Shown: one piece after another, positions 33,715-43,310 of the stretch
Position numbering within the stretch: the stretch's first letter is position 1
How the letters are laid out: each line of letters opens with the position of its first letter
From: Halioglobus maricola
GTDB lineage: Bacteria > Pseudomonadota > Gammaproteobacteria > Pseudomonadales > Halieaceae
Direction of reading: 5' to 3'
DNA length: 64,000 nucleotides
Assembly: GCF_009388985.1 (NCBI RefSeq)
Contig: NZ_CP036422.1
Location: forward strand, 1,378,501-1,442,500
Program-made: the position numbers and the translations under genes
The notes under the pieces: model-generated
What the model saw: only the letters and a program-made list of their open reading frames with translations
Told to the model about the DNA's origin: nothing
The model's database searches: none

Positions 33715-36700
33715 CTAGAAACTGCCGGCGACCAGGACCACCAGGGCCGCCAGCAGGGAAACAGCGCAGGCGACGCCCCCGACGGCGAGCGGATGGCGAA
33801 CCTCGAGCAACTTGATCAGCGCAGTTTTGCGGTCGACCCGCGCGCCGTGGCGGGCCAGTGGGTAAATCAGTTCGCGTACCTGCTCCGGGTTCAGATTGGG
33901 CACGAGTGCCGTGCCGGTGAACACCACCACGTCATCTATCATCAGGAAGGGGCCGCGGTAGTGGATGCGAGCCCCGTGAGCAAGGTGATACATATCCCGG
34001 TGGTCAACGAGTGCCAGGGTGTCCTCCACACGACCGGCATGGCCGCTCTCGCCACGCCCATATAGCAGTAGGCCAATAGCGGGACCGGACAGTGCGAGGA
34101 TGGCCGCCAGAGCCTGGTGCGCGCTAGCGTCGAGCCCAGCGATCAGCAGCAGCACCGCGATACAGATTAAACCGTAGCCTAGCCCAGTGCGAAGCAGGTC
34201 TCGTCGGCGGTCTTCCACCGGATCTACCCAGACAATATGCTCGCTGTATTGGTCGAGTGGTTCTGCGCCGCTAGCAGGGCGATTGACATAAACCAAACTG
34301 CGTAGGTACTGATGGCAGGTGTACGTCAACGCACCGACTACCGCAACCAGGCACAACGAGAAGACAGTCGCCCAGATCGCACCGCTGATCGTCTCACTGC
34401 GATGCTGTTCGGCGATGAATTCAGTCAGCAGGTCTGATTCGTAATTTACCTCGGCCAGGCCTGTACTGCTGAAGCGCAACACCTCGGTGGTCCCTGGGTG
34501 GAATAGCAGTATTTTCTGCCCCCAGCGAGTGAGATGGCCGGAAGTCAGTGTTGCTGGTACTGCAAGTTCCCGCAGGTATTTCCAGTCGCTATCGAACAGG
34601 TAGAGCCCGCCACTGGCCGTTTCCGGATTGCGCAGGCTGACCCACCAGTATTCACCGGAGCGAATGAAGTCGTGAACCTGGGTCTGAGATTCTTCCAGTG
34701 CACGGGGCGGGAGGAGTAAAACTTCATCCAGCTGCCTGCCAAAGGCGTCATCTTCATAGCGAAGCACGCTCACTGCCGGGCCCTCGGCGCTGCCTGCGAA
34801 GAGCAAGCCCATCTCCAGCCGCAGTGCTGGCGAGGGCGCAAAGGCGCGTTCTGTGCGCGACAGAATCTCACCAGTGGGATCAAGTTTGAGCAATTCACCG
34901 GTGCCGGCCGTCGCGACAAACATCTGACCGCTGAGATCGTGGATGACCACGTTATCCGGTGCGCTGGCCAATACTCCTTTGGGGAGTGCTTTGCATTTCT
35001 CTGTCGCTAGGTCGCAGGACCAAAGGCCAGCTCCCGTGGTGTCCTCGCTGGCCGTCTTCGTCTCGATTGCCGAGCCCCAAACCAGCAGCTTGCCATCGGG
35101 ACCAAAGCCGAGGCTGCGGGTGTCTGCAGCGAGCCCCAGGTCGAGGAAGGACAGCGTATTTTTGCCTGTGCCTGAGCGGTCGTGAATAAGCAGTTGTCCC
35201 GCTGCCTCCACGAGCAGTGTGCCGGTGGGAGCGGCGACAATCCGCGACGGTCCGGAAACTGTTTCGGTGGGGTCGAGACTGATATAACGGCCAGTAAGCA
35301 GCAGGGTAGCTGCAAGTATTGTCGCGGCGATTGCGAGTGTCCGCTTAAGGCTGTCGCGAGCTACGGTTGCGCGGCTGCGCACTTCGGCGCTGTTGCGAAA
35401 AGGATGGGTGCGGTAGTCGTTGGGTGCGCCAGACTGGCGTTTGCGGGAGGGCCCGCTGCCGAGTTTTTCACGGCGGGGTAGTTCCATCGCGGAGCGTACG
35501 GCGGCCGATTTTACTTTCAGGCCTTTTTGGGTGGACAGCTCTGCTGCACCTCGGGCCAGCGCCTGCTCCTCAAGGCGCTTGCGCTCAGCTTCGCGCTCTT
35601 GCTCCAGTGCCAATTCTCTGGCTTTGTGCGCTTCCTGTTCTTCTTTGAGGCGCGCTTTCTCAGCTTCTCGAGCTACACGCTCAGCTTCCTGTGCCGCTCG
35701 CCGCGCTGCGGCCTCGCGCTGTCTGCGGGCGGATTCTTCAGCGCGCTTGCGCTCGATTCTCTCCTGTTCCTGTCGCTTGATTTCCGCCGCTTTGGCGGCG
35801 GCCTCGGCCTCTGCTTCTTGCCGCAGGCGTAGCTCGGCAGCATCCTTTTCTCGCTGCAGGGCAAGTTGCCTGGCGCGCTCTCTTTCTGCCGCTTCCCGCT
35901 CTGCTTTTTTCTTCGCAGCGAGTTCCTGCTCATTCTTTTTCTGAGCCTCTCGCTCAGCGCGCTGCCTCGCGGCTTTGGCTTCCCGATCTGCTTTCTCTTG
36001 CCGACGCTGTGATTCTTCTTGCGCGCGGCGCTCTGCAGCCTCCGCCTTGCGTTTCGCCTCCGCTTCAGCCTTGGTTTTGCGTGCGGCTTCCCGAGCAGCC
36101 TTCTTGCGTGCCGATTCCTCGGCTTTCAGCCTAGCGCGCTCTTCGGCCTCTGCCTGTTTGCGTTGTACTTCTTCGGCTTTACGCTGAGCGGTCGCCTCGG
36201 CCTCAGCGCGGCGGCGAGCGGTTTCCTCCGCGTCTTTTTGGGCGCGTGCCTCGGCTTGCTCTTGCCTGCGGCGTTCTTCTTCCGTCCGCAGAATCGCCTG
36301 TTTTTCGCGTTCTTTCTGTCGGCGGGCTGCCTGCGCCAGTTGCTCGCGCTCGCGCTCCAGCTGACGCGCTTTCCACTCGCTTTCCTGTGCTTCGCGGCGT
36401 TCCCGCTGCTGGCGTTGACGACTGCTCTCGAGTTTGCGTTCGCGTTCTTTGGTGGCCCTTAGCTGGGCTTCTTGCTCAGCCTCCTGCCGGGCCTGTTCCC
36501 ACTTTGCTCGCTTAGCCAGTTTTTCTTTTTCGGCTTGCTCTTGATGGGCGCGCTGGGTCTCGGTTTCGGTGGCAATGCCGGTAGCATCGATTTTGCGGAG
36601 TTCGGCCTCAACACCGAGCTTACGCAGTTTGGCGTAGTACTCGGCGGCAACCTTGCGCTCGATATTGCGGCGAAGAACGATCGTTTCGCCGGAGAAAAAG

Positions 36701-36816
36701 CGCTCGAGTTGCTCCGGTTCCCGGATGTCGAACATTTTGGCGAAGCGAGCCTTGACCGTCTCCGGATCGCGGCCCGGCAGAATCTCGCCCCAGAACGTGA
36801 GGTTGAATTTATTCAC
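33715..36816 (-). CDS. Large coiled-coil membrane protein with propeller-like domain, unknown
   Basis: This 1033-residue protein has four parts. Residues 1-75 form a small domain (FWGEILPGRDPETVKARFAK, then SGETIVLRRNIERKVAAEYY) that I recall, without proof, in front of other gammaproteobacterial proteins. Residues about 80-430 are almost only Glu, Arg, Lys, Ala and Gln, a long TolA-like coiled coil. After a basic linker comes a membrane segment near 495, an extracytoplasmic region of about 280 residues with repeated strand-turn units such as GPDGKLLVWG, then three to four further membrane helices and a soluble piece before the final helix. The start is GTG at 36816. No function is recognised. 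Confidence 0.8.
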   Translation of the reverse strand: MNKFNLTFWGEILPGRDPETVKARFAKMFDIREPEQLERFFSGETIVLRRNIERKVAAEYYAKLRKLGVEAELRKIDATGIATETETQRAHQEQAEKEKLAKRAKWEQARQEAEQEAQLRATKERERKLESSRQRQQRERREAQESEWKARQLEREREQLAQAARRQKEREKQAILRTEEERRRQEQAEARAQKDAEETARRRAEAEATAQRKAEEVQRKQAEAEERARLKAEESARKKAAREAARKTKAEAEAKRKAEAAERRAQEESQRRQEKADREAKAARQRAEREAQKKNEQELAAKKKAEREAAERERARQLALQREKDAAELRLRQEAEAEAAAKAAEIKRQEQERIERKRAEESARRQREAAARRAAQEAERVAREAEKARLKEEQEAHKARELALEQEREAERKRLEEQALARGAAELSTQKGLKVKSAAVRSAMELPRREKLGSGPSRKRQSGAPNDYRTHPFRNSAEVRSRATVARDSLKRTLAIAATILAATLLLTGRYISLDPTETVSGPSRIVAAPTGTLLVEAAGQLLIHDRSGTGKNTLSFLDLGLAADTRSLGFGPDGKLLVWGSAIETKTASEDTTGAGLWSCDLATEKCKALPKGVLASAPDNVVIHDLSGQMFVATAGTGELLKLDPTGEILSRTERAFAPSPALRLEMGLLFAGSAEGPAVSVLRYEDDAFGRQLDEVLLLPPRALEESQTQVHDFIRSGEYWWVSLRNPETASGGLYLFDSDWKYLRELAVPATLTSGHLTRWGQKILLFHPGTTEVLRFSSTGLAEVNYESDLLTEFIAEQHRSETISGAIWATVFSLCLVAVVGALTYTCHQYLRSLVYVNRPASGAEPLDQYSEHIVWVDPVEDRRRDLLRTGLGYGLICIAVLLLIAGLDASAHQALAAILALSGPAIGLLLYGRGESGHAGRVEDTLALVDHRDMYHLAHGARIHYRGPFLMIDDVVVFTGTALVPNLNPEQVRELIYPLARHGARVDRKTALIKLLEVRHPLAVGGVACAVSLLAALVVLVAGSF

Positions 36817-36849
36817 CTCGCGTCGCCCACTCCTGTGTTATGTCTGGAT

Positions 36850-36882
36850 AAAGGGGCAATGTACGGCGTGCAGTGCCCCTTT
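36850..36882 (-). terminator. Stem-loop between the peptide transporter and the coiled-coil gene
   Basis: AAAGGGGCA at 36850-36858 is perfectly complementary to TGCCCCTTT at 36874-36882, a 9-bp stem with a 15-base loop. It lies 19 bases after the transporter stop and 34 before the coiled-coil start. The T-tract is only three bases, so termination may be partial. Confidence 0.5.
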
Positions 36883-36901
36883 GCCAAGCGCGAAGTTACG
36901 T

Positions 36902-38452
36902 TTAGTGCACTCCGTGCATCAGGCGCCTGAGGATAGGGGAGGCGAGGAACAGCAGCAGGGCGACGCCAAGGCCCACCCACAGCAGATCGTTAAACAGGCT
37001 GGAGTAGCTGGCCAGGGCAGCGCCGATGTCAGTCACACCGCCATCGACGGTCTCTATTGCGGCCAGTTTGGCCAATTGAGCCGCTACGAATTCTGAGTAG
37101 GCTGTGGCGAGGAACCACGCTCCCATCATCACGCCCACTACACTGGGCACAGACAGCTTGGTCACGGCCGATAGCCCTACCGGCGACAGGCATAGTTCTC
37201 CGGTGGTGTGCAGCAGGTAGGCCAGCACCATCCACCAGGCGGCCACAAGGCCCGCGTCATCCGGATTGGCAGCGCCCCAGACCAGTGCGCCGAAACCCAG
37301 CCCGGCCTGCGCGATACCCAGGGCAAATTTGACCGGCGTTGACGGTTCCAGGCCGCGCCTGTCCAGTGCCGTCCAAAGCCAGGCGAAGAAGGGGGCCAGC
37401 GTCATGATGAAGAAGGCATTAAGAGCGCCGAATTGTGAGGCGGTGAATTCGATGCCGAACAGGGTGCGATCCATTACCCGGTCTGCAAAGAGAGTCATGG
37501 ACGCAGCGGCCTGCTCGAACAGTGCCCAGAACACAACGGTCGACATCGTCAGCACAATCAGGGCAATCATTCTGCCGCGTTCAACGCTGTTACAGCGGGT
37601 GGTGATGAACCAGGCCAGGCCAGCCAGCACAGCAATTGAGAGCACGTTCAGCGTAATACCGACAGCGCCATGAAATTGCAGCATCTGCCAGGCGGCGAAA
37701 ACGCCGAGCAGGGAGATCAGGTAGATGCTCCATTCCTTGCTGATGCCGATGGGAGATTTTTCCTGAAGCGCGTCAGGGTTGGCGGGTTCGGCGTGGCCGT
37801 GGAGGTGTTTCTGGCCAGTGATAAACGTCACCAGGCCGACCAGCATGCCGATGCCTGCAGCGCCGAAGCCATAGGCCCAGCCATAAGTCTCACCGAGATA
37901 GCCACACAGCAGGGTGGCGGCAAATGAACCGATGTTGATGCCCATGTAGAAGATGGTGAAACCGGAATCCCGTCGATGGTCATCTTCGCTGTAGAGGCGG
38001 CCGACGATAGTGGATATGTTGGGCTTGAGGAAACCCACGCCCATGACGATTAAGGCCAGGGAGAAATAGAACACTTGCAGCGCGCCTTCGTCGCGCACCA
38101 CCACGCCTTCCACGTAGCGGGCCTGTTCGCCCTCTACGGCCATACCCAGGTGGCCCGCGACCAGCAGTAGCCCGCCGAAAATAACGGCTTTACGCATCCC
38201 GAGATAACGGTCGGCCAGCAGGCCGCCGATGACTGGCATTGCATACACCAGGGCTGCGTAGCTACCGAGTACTTCCAGGCCATTTGCGTCTGAGAAAAGG
38301 TGATATTTTGTGAGGTAAAGCAACAGCAGGTATTTCATGCCATAGAAGGAGAAACGCTCCCACAGCTCGGTGGCGAAGCATACAAACAGGCCTCGGGGGT
38401 GGCCGAAAAATCCTGTGTCCTGAGCCGAAGCCGCGGCGCTGTCGCTGGTCAT
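36902..38452 (-). CDS. POT/PTR2-family proton-coupled peptide transporter
   Basis: The 516-residue protein has about 14 hydrophobic segments and the family signature ELWERFSFYGMK near residue 30 (the ExxERFxYYG motif used in proton coupling), followed by a conserved GGLLADRYLG loop. It should import di- and tripeptides with protons, like DtpA/DtpB. The length is normal. It is transcribed leftward and separated from the coiled-coil gene by a stem-loop. The M28 peptidase gene starts divergently 136 bases away, so peptide release and uptake may be coordinated. Confidence 0.92.
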   Translation of the reverse strand: MTSDSAAASAQDTGFFGHPRGLFVCFATELWERFSFYGMKYLLLLYLTKYHLFSDANGLEVLGSYAALVYAMPVIGGLLADRYLGMRKAVIFGGLLLVAGHLGMAVEGEQARYVEGVVVRDEGALQVFYFSLALIVMGVGFLKPNISTIVGRLYSEDDHRRDSGFTIFYMGINIGSFAATLLCGYLGETYGWAYGFGAAGIGMLVGLVTFITGQKHLHGHAEPANPDALQEKSPIGISKEWSIYLISLLGVFAAWQMLQFHGAVGITLNVLSIAVLAGLAWFITTRCNSVERGRMIALIVLTMSTVVFWALFEQAAASMTLFADRVMDRTLFGIEFTASQFGALNAFFIMTLAPFFAWLWTALDRRGLEPSTPVKFALGIAQAGLGFGALVWGAANPDDAGLVAAWWMVLAYLLHTTGELCLSPVGLSAVTKLSVPSVVGVMMGAWFLATAYSEFVAAQLAKLAAIETVDGGVTDIGAALASYSSLFNDLLWVGLGVALLLFLASPILRRLMHGVH

Positions 38453-38551
38453 TGAGTGTCCTTGTTGTGGGTGGCCTTCGCAGGCGTTGGCTAATAGACG
38501 AATGAGGGCGGCAATACCGCAACAGCCTGTGCGCGCTCACGGAATTGTCAG

Positions 38552-38557
38552 TATGAT
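38552..38557 (+). promoter_or_regulatory. Candidate -10 box of the M28 peptidase gene
   Basis: TATGAT at 38552-38557 is 5 of 6 to consensus. If used, transcription would start near 38564, which rules out the in-frame ATG at 38553 and supports the TTG at 38589. No good -35 box is visible. Confidence 0.35.
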
Positions 38558-38588
38558 AACTCTCCGCCGCACACAATGGAGAATTCCC

Positions 38589-40304
38589 TTGCGCAAATTA
38601 ATCGCTATGTTGGGCGCCGCACTGCTGGTTGCCGCCTGTGATTCCGGCAGCGATGCCTCAGTGACACCGCCGCCCGAAGGTAAGCAAGGTGTATCTCAAT
38701 TGGCCGTCGCGCTCAGCCCCGACGCCACAATTGATGCGGAACTGCATCAGCACATTGCCGAGCTGGCATCTGATGCCTATATGGGGCGTGAGCCCGGCAC
38801 CGAAGGTGAGGAATTGACCGTTGCCTACCTGGTAAAGCACTTTGAAGCGCTGGGGCTTGAACCGGGGAATGATGGCGACTGGTTTCAGCAGGTACCGATT
38901 ACCGCCGTAACTTCCTCGCCCGAGGCCGTTTTGTCTATTCGCGGGGCCGACTACAGCGCCGAGCTGAACTACGGCGACCAGATGATGGCGATGACAACCC
39001 GGCAGCTTGACCAGGTCTCGATAGAAGATTCCGAGCTGGTATTTGTCGGCTACGGCATCAATGCGCCAGAGCGAGGCTGGAATGATTACGCCGGAATCGA
39101 CGTGACGGGTAAAACGGTCGTGGTGCTCGTCAATGATCCGGGTTTCGCCACTCGGGATCCAGCGTTATTCAATGGCAATGCGATGACCTACTACGGCCGC
39201 TGGATCTACAAATATGAGGAAGCGGCTCGCCAGGGTGCTGCGGGTGTGCTGATTGTGCACGAGACTGCGCCGGCAGCATACGGCTGGGGCGTAGTGCGCA
39301 ACAGCTGGTCCGGTCCCCAGATCCGTCTGACCGATGCCAATGCCAATGCCCACAGGGTGGCGATAGAAGCCTGGTTGCCTCTGGAACAGGCCGAGGCCCT
39401 GTTCTCTGCAGCGGGTCTGGACTATGGCGAACAGAAAGCGGCAGCAGCAAGCGGCGATTTTACGCCGGTGCCATTGGGCGACCTGCGCGCTTCAATGACA
39501 CTTGAGAATACGCTTACCAGTGCCAGTAGCCACAATGTCGCAGCTCTTATTCCCGGTACCAGGTATCCCGATGAGGTCGTGATCTATACCTCTCACTGGG
39601 ATCACCTTGGTGTGCGGGAAGGCGAGGGAGATGACAATATTTACAACGGGGCCAGCGATAATGCATCCGGCACCGCCGCGTTGCTTTCATTAGCGCGCAT
39701 GTATATGGAACTGCCCCAGCGACCCGAGCGCTCTATCCTATTCCTGGCTGTCACCGCCGAGGAGTCGGGCCTGCTAGGTTCCCAATGGTACGGTGAAAAC
39801 CCTATTTTCCCGCTGGCAAAGACCGTCGCCAATTTCAATATGGACAATATAGCCTCAGGCACGGTGGGTTTAACCCAGTCCGTCGCCGTGGTTGGGTATG
39901 GCAACAGTGAATTGGAGAGTTACCTGGAAGAGGCCGCTGCAGAGCAGGGCAGGGCCGTGGTCCAGGAGCCGTTTCCAGAGAAGGGCTACTATTATCGCTC
40001 CGATCACTTTTCCCTGGCGCGCGTCGGCGTGCCCGCCCTGTACCTCACACGCGCTACCGACAGTATCGAGCACGGTCATGAGTGGGGGGCGAAGCGTCTT
40101 GCCGATTATCGTAAACACCACTACCACAAGCCTTCTGACGAATACGACCCGTCCTGGGATCTCAGCGGTTCGGTACAGGAAGTGCAACTGCTGTTTGCGA
40201 TGGGCCGGCGCCTGGCTGCCAACCGTGAGTTCCCGCGTTGGAACGAAGGCGTTGAGTTCAAGGCGGCGCGCGATGCCAGCCTGAGCGAATCTGCAAACAA
40301 GTGA
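38589..40304 (+). CDS. M28-family aminopeptidase lipoprotein
   Basis: I prefer the TTG at 38589 because TGGAG lies 7 bases before it and it yields a compact signal peptide with lipobox LVAAC (571 residues). A PA-like insert occupies the middle (GKTVVVLVNDPGF region). The two-zinc site of M28 peptidases is complete: His in SHWDHLG, Asp in GASDNASG, Glu-Glu in TAEESGLLG, Asp in NMDNIA, and His in SDHFSLARVG. It should trim N-terminal residues from peptides in the periplasm or at the outer membrane, feeding the divergent peptide transporter. The tail after residue 530 shows no known domain. Confidence 0.88.
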   Translation: MRKLIAMLGAALLVAACDSGSDASVTPPPEGKQGVSQLAVALSPDATIDAELHQHIAELASDAYMGREPGTEGEELTVAYLVKHFEALGLEPGNDGDWFQQVPITAVTSSPEAVLSIRGADYSAELNYGDQMMAMTTRQLDQVSIEDSELVFVGYGINAPERGWNDYAGIDVTGKTVVVLVNDPGFATRDPALFNGNAMTYYGRWIYKYEEAARQGAAGVLIVHETAPAAYGWGVVRNSWSGPQIRLTDANANAHRVAIEAWLPLEQAEALFSAAGLDYGEQKAAAASGDFTPVPLGDLRASMTLENTLTSASSHNVAALIPGTRYPDEVVIYTSHWDHLGVREGEGDDNIYNGASDNASGTAALLSLARMYMELPQRPERSILFLAVTAEESGLLGSQWYGENPIFPLAKTVANFNMDNIASGTVGLTQSVAVVGYGNSELESYLEEAAAEQGRAVVQEPFPEKGYYYRSDHFSLARVGVPALYLTRATDSIEHGHEWGAKRLADYRKHHYHKPSDEYDPSWDLSGSVQEVQLLFAMGRRLAANREFPRWNEGVEFKAARDASLSESANK

Positions 40305-40320
40305 ACAAAGGAATACCCGC

Positions 40321-41880
40321 ATGAATGGTGCTGAAAGCCTGCTGACAACCCTGACCAATAACGGCGTGAATGTTTGTTTCACTAACCCCGGTACATCGGA
40401 GATGCATTTCGTCGCCGCGCTGGATGAAGTAGCAGAGATGCGCTGTGTATTGTGCCTTTTTGAGGGGGTTCTCAGTGGCGCTGCCGATGGTTACGCACGT
40501 ATGACCGGTAAGCCCGCTTCGACCCTGCTGCATCTTGGACCAGGGCTCGGCAATGCGCTGGCCAATATCCACAATGCGAAGAAAGGCCATTCTCCAATGG
40601 TGAATATCGTAGGTGACCACGCCACGTATCACCTGGAGTACGACGCGCCGCTGACATCAGATATCGAAGCTATCGCCGGTCCCGTCTCGCACTGGGTGCA
40701 CACCTCCCGATCGCCGGAGGACATTGCGCGCGACGGTGCCGAGGCGGTTCGCCAGGCTGGGTTCTCACAAATTGCGACCCTGATGCTGCCGGCGGATGTG
40801 TCCTGGAGCGACAATCCTAACGGTGCCGAGGCAGCAGTCCAGATCGTCGGTCCCTTAGCGGTGCCTGCCGAGCGTATTGATGACGCTGCAGCGCGTCTTT
40901 CATCGGGTGCGAACACGCTGCTTCTGCTTGGTGGCCGCGAAGTCAGCAAAGAGCATGGTCTGCTGGCGGACCAGATCGCCCAGGCCACCGGTGCCCGGGT
41001 GCTTATCGAAGTTTTGCCTGGCAAGGTAGCGCGGGGCGAGGGCACCGCGACAATCGAGCGCCTCGCTTATCTCGCGGAGCTGGCTATCGACAGTTTGAAA
41101 GACGTCGAGCAATTGATACTCGTTGGTGCAACCGACCCGGTCTCGTTTTTCGCCTACCCGGGGGTGCCCAGTGCGATCGCCCCCGATGCGGCCGAGCGTT
41201 TTGTGCTGGCGGGACCGAATGACGATATCGATGGTGCCCTGACAGCGCTTGCGGGCGCTGTCGGGGGCACCGCAATCGAGCCGAGGGTTCACGCGCTGGA
41301 CCTTCCGGACCTTGCGCAAGGAGAACTCGATGCGGGCATGGTGGGTATGGCGATAGCCCATCACCTGCCAGAGGACGCGATTCTTGTTGACGAAGGCATC
41401 ACCAGCGGAATGATGGTGAATATGTTCACCGGCGCCGCGCGCCGGCATACACAGCTCAACCAGACAGGTGGCAGTATTGGGTGGGGCCTGCCTGCGGCGC
41501 TAGGTGCTTCGATCGCCTGTCCCGATCGTAAAGTTGTCTGTATCGAGGGCGACGGCAGTGCAATGTATACGATCCAGGCGCTCTGGAGTATGGCGAGGGA
41601 AAATGCGGATGTGACGATCGTTATATTTAACAACCGCAAATACTCCATTCTGGAAATGGAGTACGGCCGTACCGGCGCCCGTGACGGCGTGCCTGGTCCA
41701 AGTGCGGCCAGCACCCTGGATATCGGCAACCCGGATATGGATTTTGTCGCCATGGCTCAGGGTATGGGTGTGCAGGCAGCTCGCGCCACAACTGCGGAAG
41801 AGTTTAACGCGTTGTTTTCAGAGGCTATGTCTCAGCAGGGTCCGCGGCTGATAGACGCAATTGTCCCAACGGTGTTCTAG
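40321..41880 (+). CDS. ThDP-dependent enzyme, acetolactate synthase large-subunit-like
   Basis: The 519-residue protein has the three-domain layout of the acetolactate synthase/benzoylformate decarboxylase family. The catalytic Glu48 is in CLFEGVLSGAADGYAR, and the cofactor motif runs from GDGSAMYTIQ to VIFNN near residues 415-445. It is shorter than biosynthetic IlvB/IlvI (about 570), and no regulatory small-subunit gene is adjacent, so a catabolic or other 2-keto acid role is more likely than branched-chain amino acid synthesis. The ATG at 40321 follows an AAGGAA site 16 bases after the peptidase stop. Confidence 0.88.
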   Translation: MNGAESLLTTLTNNGVNVCFTNPGTSEMHFVAALDEVAEMRCVLCLFEGVLSGAADGYARMTGKPASTLLHLGPGLGNALANIHNAKKGHSPMVNIVGDHATYHLEYDAPLTSDIEAIAGPVSHWVHTSRSPEDIARDGAEAVRQAGFSQIATLMLPADVSWSDNPNGAEAAVQIVGPLAVPAERIDDAAARLSSGANTLLLLGGREVSKEHGLLADQIAQATGARVLIEVLPGKVARGEGTATIERLAYLAELAIDSLKDVEQLILVGATDPVSFFAYPGVPSAIAPDAAERFVLAGPNDDIDGALTALAGAVGGTAIEPRVHALDLPDLAQGELDAGMVGMAIAHHLPEDAILVDEGITSGMMVNMFTGAARRHTQLNQTGGSIGWGLPAALGASIACPDRKVVCIEGDGSAMYTIQALWSMARENADVTIVIFNNRKYSILEMEYGRTGARDGVPGPSAASTLDIGNPDMDFVAMAQGMGVQAARATTAEEFNALFSEAMSQQGPRLIDAIVPTVF

Positions 41881-41892
41881 AGAGACTCGGCG

Positions 41893-43203
41893 TTGAAGAA
41901 TAACGCTCTGCGAGATTCGACCTGGTGGTTTGTACTGGGCTTTAGTCTGTGTCTTCTGGCAGGCGCTGTGTTGAGATTTGGCTACAACGAAGCCACCGTT
42001 AACGCCACTGCGATACAGGCTGACGCGGCCAGCTACGTTCGCTACGCAAATAATTTGTTACATCACGGCGTATTCTCCAAACAACGCGCTGAGAACCCAC
42101 AGCCGGATTCATATTGGGCGCCCGGCTACCCTGCGTTTCTTGCTGCCTTGATGATCGGTGGTGAATCTCTTGGATTGGAGAGCTATCGCCTTATTCTTGC
42201 GGTACAGGCGCTGTTAGGCGTATTTACTATTTATTTTACCGGGCTGATAGCAGCCCGCTTACTCCCCTTCGGATTGGCGCTGCTGCCGCCTGCTCTGGTG
42301 GCCTTGTCCCCTCATCTCGTGGCGGTGGGTCAGAATCTTCTGACTGAGACACTGTTCGGATTCCTTATTGTCGCTGGCTTGTACTTTTTGATTGAGGGCA
42401 TTTATCGACAGGAAAGGGGCAGGCTGCTCGCGGGCGGTGTTGTTCTGGCGTTAGCCTGGTGGGTGAATCCAGTGTCACTCTTGTTGGCCCCTGCGCTGGC
42501 GCTGGCGATAGTGTGGTATTGGTTCAGGAAGGGGGAGGCGCCGCAACATGCCCCAGTCATATTGGCCGGAGTTATACTGCCTGTCGTTCTGACTGCGGGT
42601 GCCTGGTCAATGCGCAACCAAATCCAGGTGTCAGCGAGTGAGCTGACCTCCGCAGATCGACTGTTAACAAATCTGATTATTGGCATGCACAGTGATTTTC
42701 ACGCTATCTGGCGTGTCAACAAGCGCGATCCTTCAAACCCCGCGGATATCGACAGGAAGGAGATTGATGGGGACTACGCTAAGTTCGCTGAGAGGTGGGC
42801 CGCCAAAGTGACAGCGGACCCACTGGGTATGCTGAACTGGTATCTACTGGAAAAACCGCGGGTATTATGGGGCTGGGAGGTTCAGATAGGTTTTCGGGAT
42901 ATATACATCTATCCCATTCAGTACTCTCTCTACGATGTCTCCCCTGTCGCCGGGGCTACGTACTCTGTAATGCGCACGCTACACCTGCCTTTGTTGGTAC
43001 TGGGCCTGTTGGGTGTGCTTGTTGCGCTCGGCGACAGGTCTTCGATTACCCCCATGATATTGTGCATCACGCTGTTGTATATCACGTTTGTTTATTTGGC
43101 GACCCAGTCCGATCCGCGCTATTCGTTCCCGCTCAGGGGCCCGCTGTATATTCTGGCGATCTATTTCCCCTACAGGGCCTGGAATTTGCTCCTCAGGCGT
43201 TGA
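41893..43203 (+). CDS. GT-C-type membrane glycosyltransferase-like protein
   Basis: This 436-residue protein has about 9-10 hydrophobic segments. An early loop carries an acidic residue (QADAASYVRYANNLLHHGVF) followed by YWAPGYPAFLAAL, the usual first-loop pattern of PMT/ArnT-like (family 39) glycosyltransferases that use polyprenyl-linked sugars. It is shorter than ArnT and the C-terminal soluble domain is missing. The start appears to be a TTG at 41893, 12 bases after the ThDP gene, so co-transcription is likely although no functional link is obvious. Acceptor and sugar are unknown. Confidence 0.75.
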   Translation: MKNNALRDSTWWFVLGFSLCLLAGAVLRFGYNEATVNATAIQADAASYVRYANNLLHHGVFSKQRAENPQPDSYWAPGYPAFLAALMIGGESLGLESYRLILAVQALLGVFTIYFTGLIAARLLPFGLALLPPALVALSPHLVAVGQNLLTETLFGFLIVAGLYFLIEGIYRQERGRLLAGGVVLALAWWVNPVSLLLAPALALAIVWYWFRKGEAPQHAPVILAGVILPVVLTAGAWSMRNQIQVSASELTSADRLLTNLIIGMHSDFHAIWRVNKRDPSNPADIDRKEIDGDYAKFAERWAAKVTADPLGMLNWYLLEKPRVLWGWEVQIGFRDIYIYPIQYSLYDVSPVAGATYSVMRTLHLPLLVLGLLGVLVALGDRSSITPMILCITLLYITFVYLATQSDPRYSFPLRGPLYILAIYFPYRAWNLLLRR

Positions 43204-43273
43204 TTGGCGCCGAAACCCATGTGTCTGTCGCTCACGGCAATGCTCTTTGTCAGTCCCCTGCGCTGAAATAGCC

Positions 43274-43290
43274 AGCATGGAAAACATGCT
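43274..43290 (+). repeat. Small perfect hairpin before the 43.3 kb gene
   Basis: AGCATG at 43274-43279 and CATGCT at 43285-43290 form a 6-bp stem with a GAAAA loop, ending just before the AGAGGAG ribosome site of the next gene. It could mark a processing site; no T-tract follows. Confidence 0.4.
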
Positions 43291-43310
43291 CGAAAGAGGA
43301 GACAGACGTG

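Noticed and set aside
35420-35944. Ser/Arg-rich plus-strand frames opposite the coiled coil
   Set aside because: They mirror the biased Glu/Lys/Arg/Ala codons of the coiled-coil gene, which keeps opposite frames open by composition.
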